DNA of 64,000 bases, taken from JBBAFS01 sp041655255. Lineage in GTDB: Bacteria; Spirochaetota; Spirochaetia; Sphaerochaetales; Sphaerochaetaceae. This document shows positions 63,259-64,000 of this stretch, in pieces. The DNA lies in contig JBBAFS010000001.1 of assembly GCA_041655255.1 (NCBI GenBank), positions 8,988-72,987 on the forward strand, read 5' to 3'. Both the position numbers and the translations under genes were made by a program. Within the stretch, counting starts at the first letter, position 1. Every line of letters starts with the position of its first letter. The notes under the pieces were generated by a model. The model was not told the DNA's origin. It made no database searches and was given only the letters and a program-made list of their open reading frames with translations.

Positions 63259-63290
63259 GGGATGTTTCTCCCTATTATGGTGAAATATAC

Positions 63291-63319
63291 TTCACAACAC
63301 CAAGCAGTTTTGCTACATT
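63291..63319 (+). promoter_or_regulatory. Promoter of tRNA-Thr (CGT)
   Basis: TTCACA (63291-63296), a 17-base spacer and TACATT (63314-63319), about 24 bases before the tRNA. Confidence 0.45.
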
Positions 63320-63343
63320 GATACGCATATAAAAAGTCTTTAT

Positions 63344-63415
63344 GCCAAAATAGCTCAGGGGAAGAGCAACGCACTCGTAATGCGTAGGTCGTGGGTTCGA
63401 ATCCCACTTTTGGCT
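63344..63415 (+). tRNA. tRNA-Thr (anticodon CGT)
   Basis: This is a 72-base tRNA with perfect acceptor GCCAAAA / TTTTGGC, D-arm TAGCTCAGGGG, anticodon stem ACGCA / TGCGT around CTCGTAA, reading ACG, and T-arm GGGTTCGAATCCC. It is the only plus-strand tRNA here and a second threonine isoacceptor. Confidence 0.97.
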
Positions 63416-63423
63416 ACTTTTGC

Positions 63424-64000
63424 CTAAAAAGCATACGATATCCCAGCAGTGAGTTGAATATCACTTATTGGTGATCGTGATGAGTTATTACCTGGGTTCA
63501 CAATAAGAACATAATCAACTTCCCCATACACTTTTAAAGAGGAAAGAATGTTATACTCTCCCTGTAAGCCAATTGAGAATGTGTGTGATACTGCATTACG
63601 ATCAGAGACATCATCATAGCGGTGATTTTCAGTATCGTGAGTTGTTGTGGGTGTTGAGTGATATGGGGGTTTTGACTCACCTGGATCTGAGTATACCCTA
63701 CTCCACAACGTCCACTGATCATGAGTTCCGTGCATCATATAAAAAAGAGATCCTGTAATACTCCACTTTCGTGGTACATCATATGAGATGTGAGCATTCA
63801 ATACCAAAGCATCAGGACCGTAGGGGTACCCAAGAAATTGCTCATCGTAGTAGATACCATACCCATTTGAAAAATGTTCTTTCACTGCAACGATGAAATT
63901 AACCCCAGGGACCCCTTTTTGTTGAGCTTGCTCATCGTATCTTCTAACGTCATCTCCACTACCACGATACTCATACCCCAAGCCCCTCAAATAGAGATAC
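63424..64000 (-). CDS. Outer-membrane beta-barrel protein, C-terminal part
   Basis: The frame is open to the window edge, so the N terminus lies to the right. At least 192 residues are seen. They alternate aromatic and polar residues as in barrel strands (LGYEYRGSG, FIVAVKEHF, KWSITGSLFYMM, TFSIGLQGEYNI, SLKVYGEVDYVLI). The last residues, IQLTAGISYAF, have the terminal Phe that BamA recognises. A His/Pro/Thr-rich loop (near HSTPTTTHDTENH) may be surface exposed. No named family is recognised. Confidence 0.7.
   Translation of the reverse strand, partial: YLYLRGLGYEYRGSGDDVRRYDEQAQQKGVPGVNFIVAVKEHFSNGYGIYYDEQFLGYPYGPDALVLNAHISYDVPRKWSITGSLFYMMHGTHDQWTLWSRVYSDPGESKPPYHSTPTTTHDTENHRYDDVSDRNAVSHTFSIGLQGEYNILSSLKVYGEVDYVLIVNPGNNSSRSPISDIQLTAGISYAF

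Noticed and set aside
1..64000. CRISPR arrays, insertion sequences, integrases, prophage genes, toxin-antitoxin or restriction modules, replication origin
   Set aside because: I looked for repeats, transposase or integrase motifs and clustered DnaA-box-like sites and saw none; the gene content is core metabolism and information processing.

Overview
The window looks like a bacterial chromosome segment from a spirochaete; the genus is not settled by the sequence. The indications are a PUR-domain nucleic-acid-binding protein like Borrelia BpuR, a eukaryote-like (type 2) isoleucyl-tRNA synthetase, an Rnf complex, a poly(A)-polymerase-type enzyme alongside a separate CCA enzyme, loose lipoprotein signals and a C-terminal outer-membrane barrel ending in Phe. 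The DNA is moderately AT-rich, about 95% coding, and uses many GTG and TTG starts. I see no prophage, insertion sequence, CRISPR array or restriction cassette; this is core chromosome.

Layout. 1-1364: the end of a two-domain peptide ABC transporter ATPase. 1340-9197 (minus): a macromolecular-synthesis run of YkgJ-like protein, dnaG, rpoD, cdsZ and rnpB, then a radical SAM/DUF2344 protein. 9217-9501: a tRNA-Thr/tRNA-Tyr unit with promoter and terminator. 9627-16135: small units with a D-2-hydroxyacid dehydrogenase, chorismate mutase, a DUF1015 protein, a Sua5/TsaC protein, an FtsB-like membrane protein and a membrane protein with a degenerate GGDEF-like domain. 16138-31399 (minus): one long run rnfCDGEAB - GH57-like protein - prfB (programmed frameshift) - exported protein - ftsY - exported protein - LolCDE-like transporter - rnz. 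31513-37463: P-loop/Asp23-like protein, pcnB, hisS, DEAH helicase. 37449-46611: aroB, cysteine desulfurase-thiI, an ileS-lipoprotein-fmdB unit, cca. 46588-55178 (minus): smc, ffh, rpsP, khpA, rimM, trmD, rplS, a zinc-motif protein, coaD, rpmF, acpP, rnc. 55240-64000: rnhB, the PUR protein, tRNA-Gly, two M29 aminopeptidase paralogues, coaX, an ABC-F ATPase, tRNA-Gln/Glu, apt, tsaD, tRNA-Thr and the end of an outer-membrane protein.

How it works together. Most genes serve information processing: primase and sigma factor, RNase P, RNase Z, RNase III, RNase HII, three tRNA-modifying systems (TrmD, ThiI with its desulfurase, Sua5/TsaD), release factor 2, two tRNA synthetases, ribosomal proteins and both SRP GTPases. 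Rnf supplies ferredoxin:NAD+ redox-driven ion pumping, and the LolCDE-like genes supply lipoprotein export.

The most notable observations are a GH57 protein with all its catalytic motifs replaced, an SMC with no recognisable hinge, a tandem M29 peptidase whose first copy has lost metal ligands and seems to begin at ATC, a shared -35 box between divergent smc and rnhB promoters, several probable leaderless mRNAs, and a repeated stable RNA / terminator / closely following mRNA arrangement. I found no clear new multi-gene defence or biosynthetic system. All coordinates and motifs were read by eye; no database search was run.
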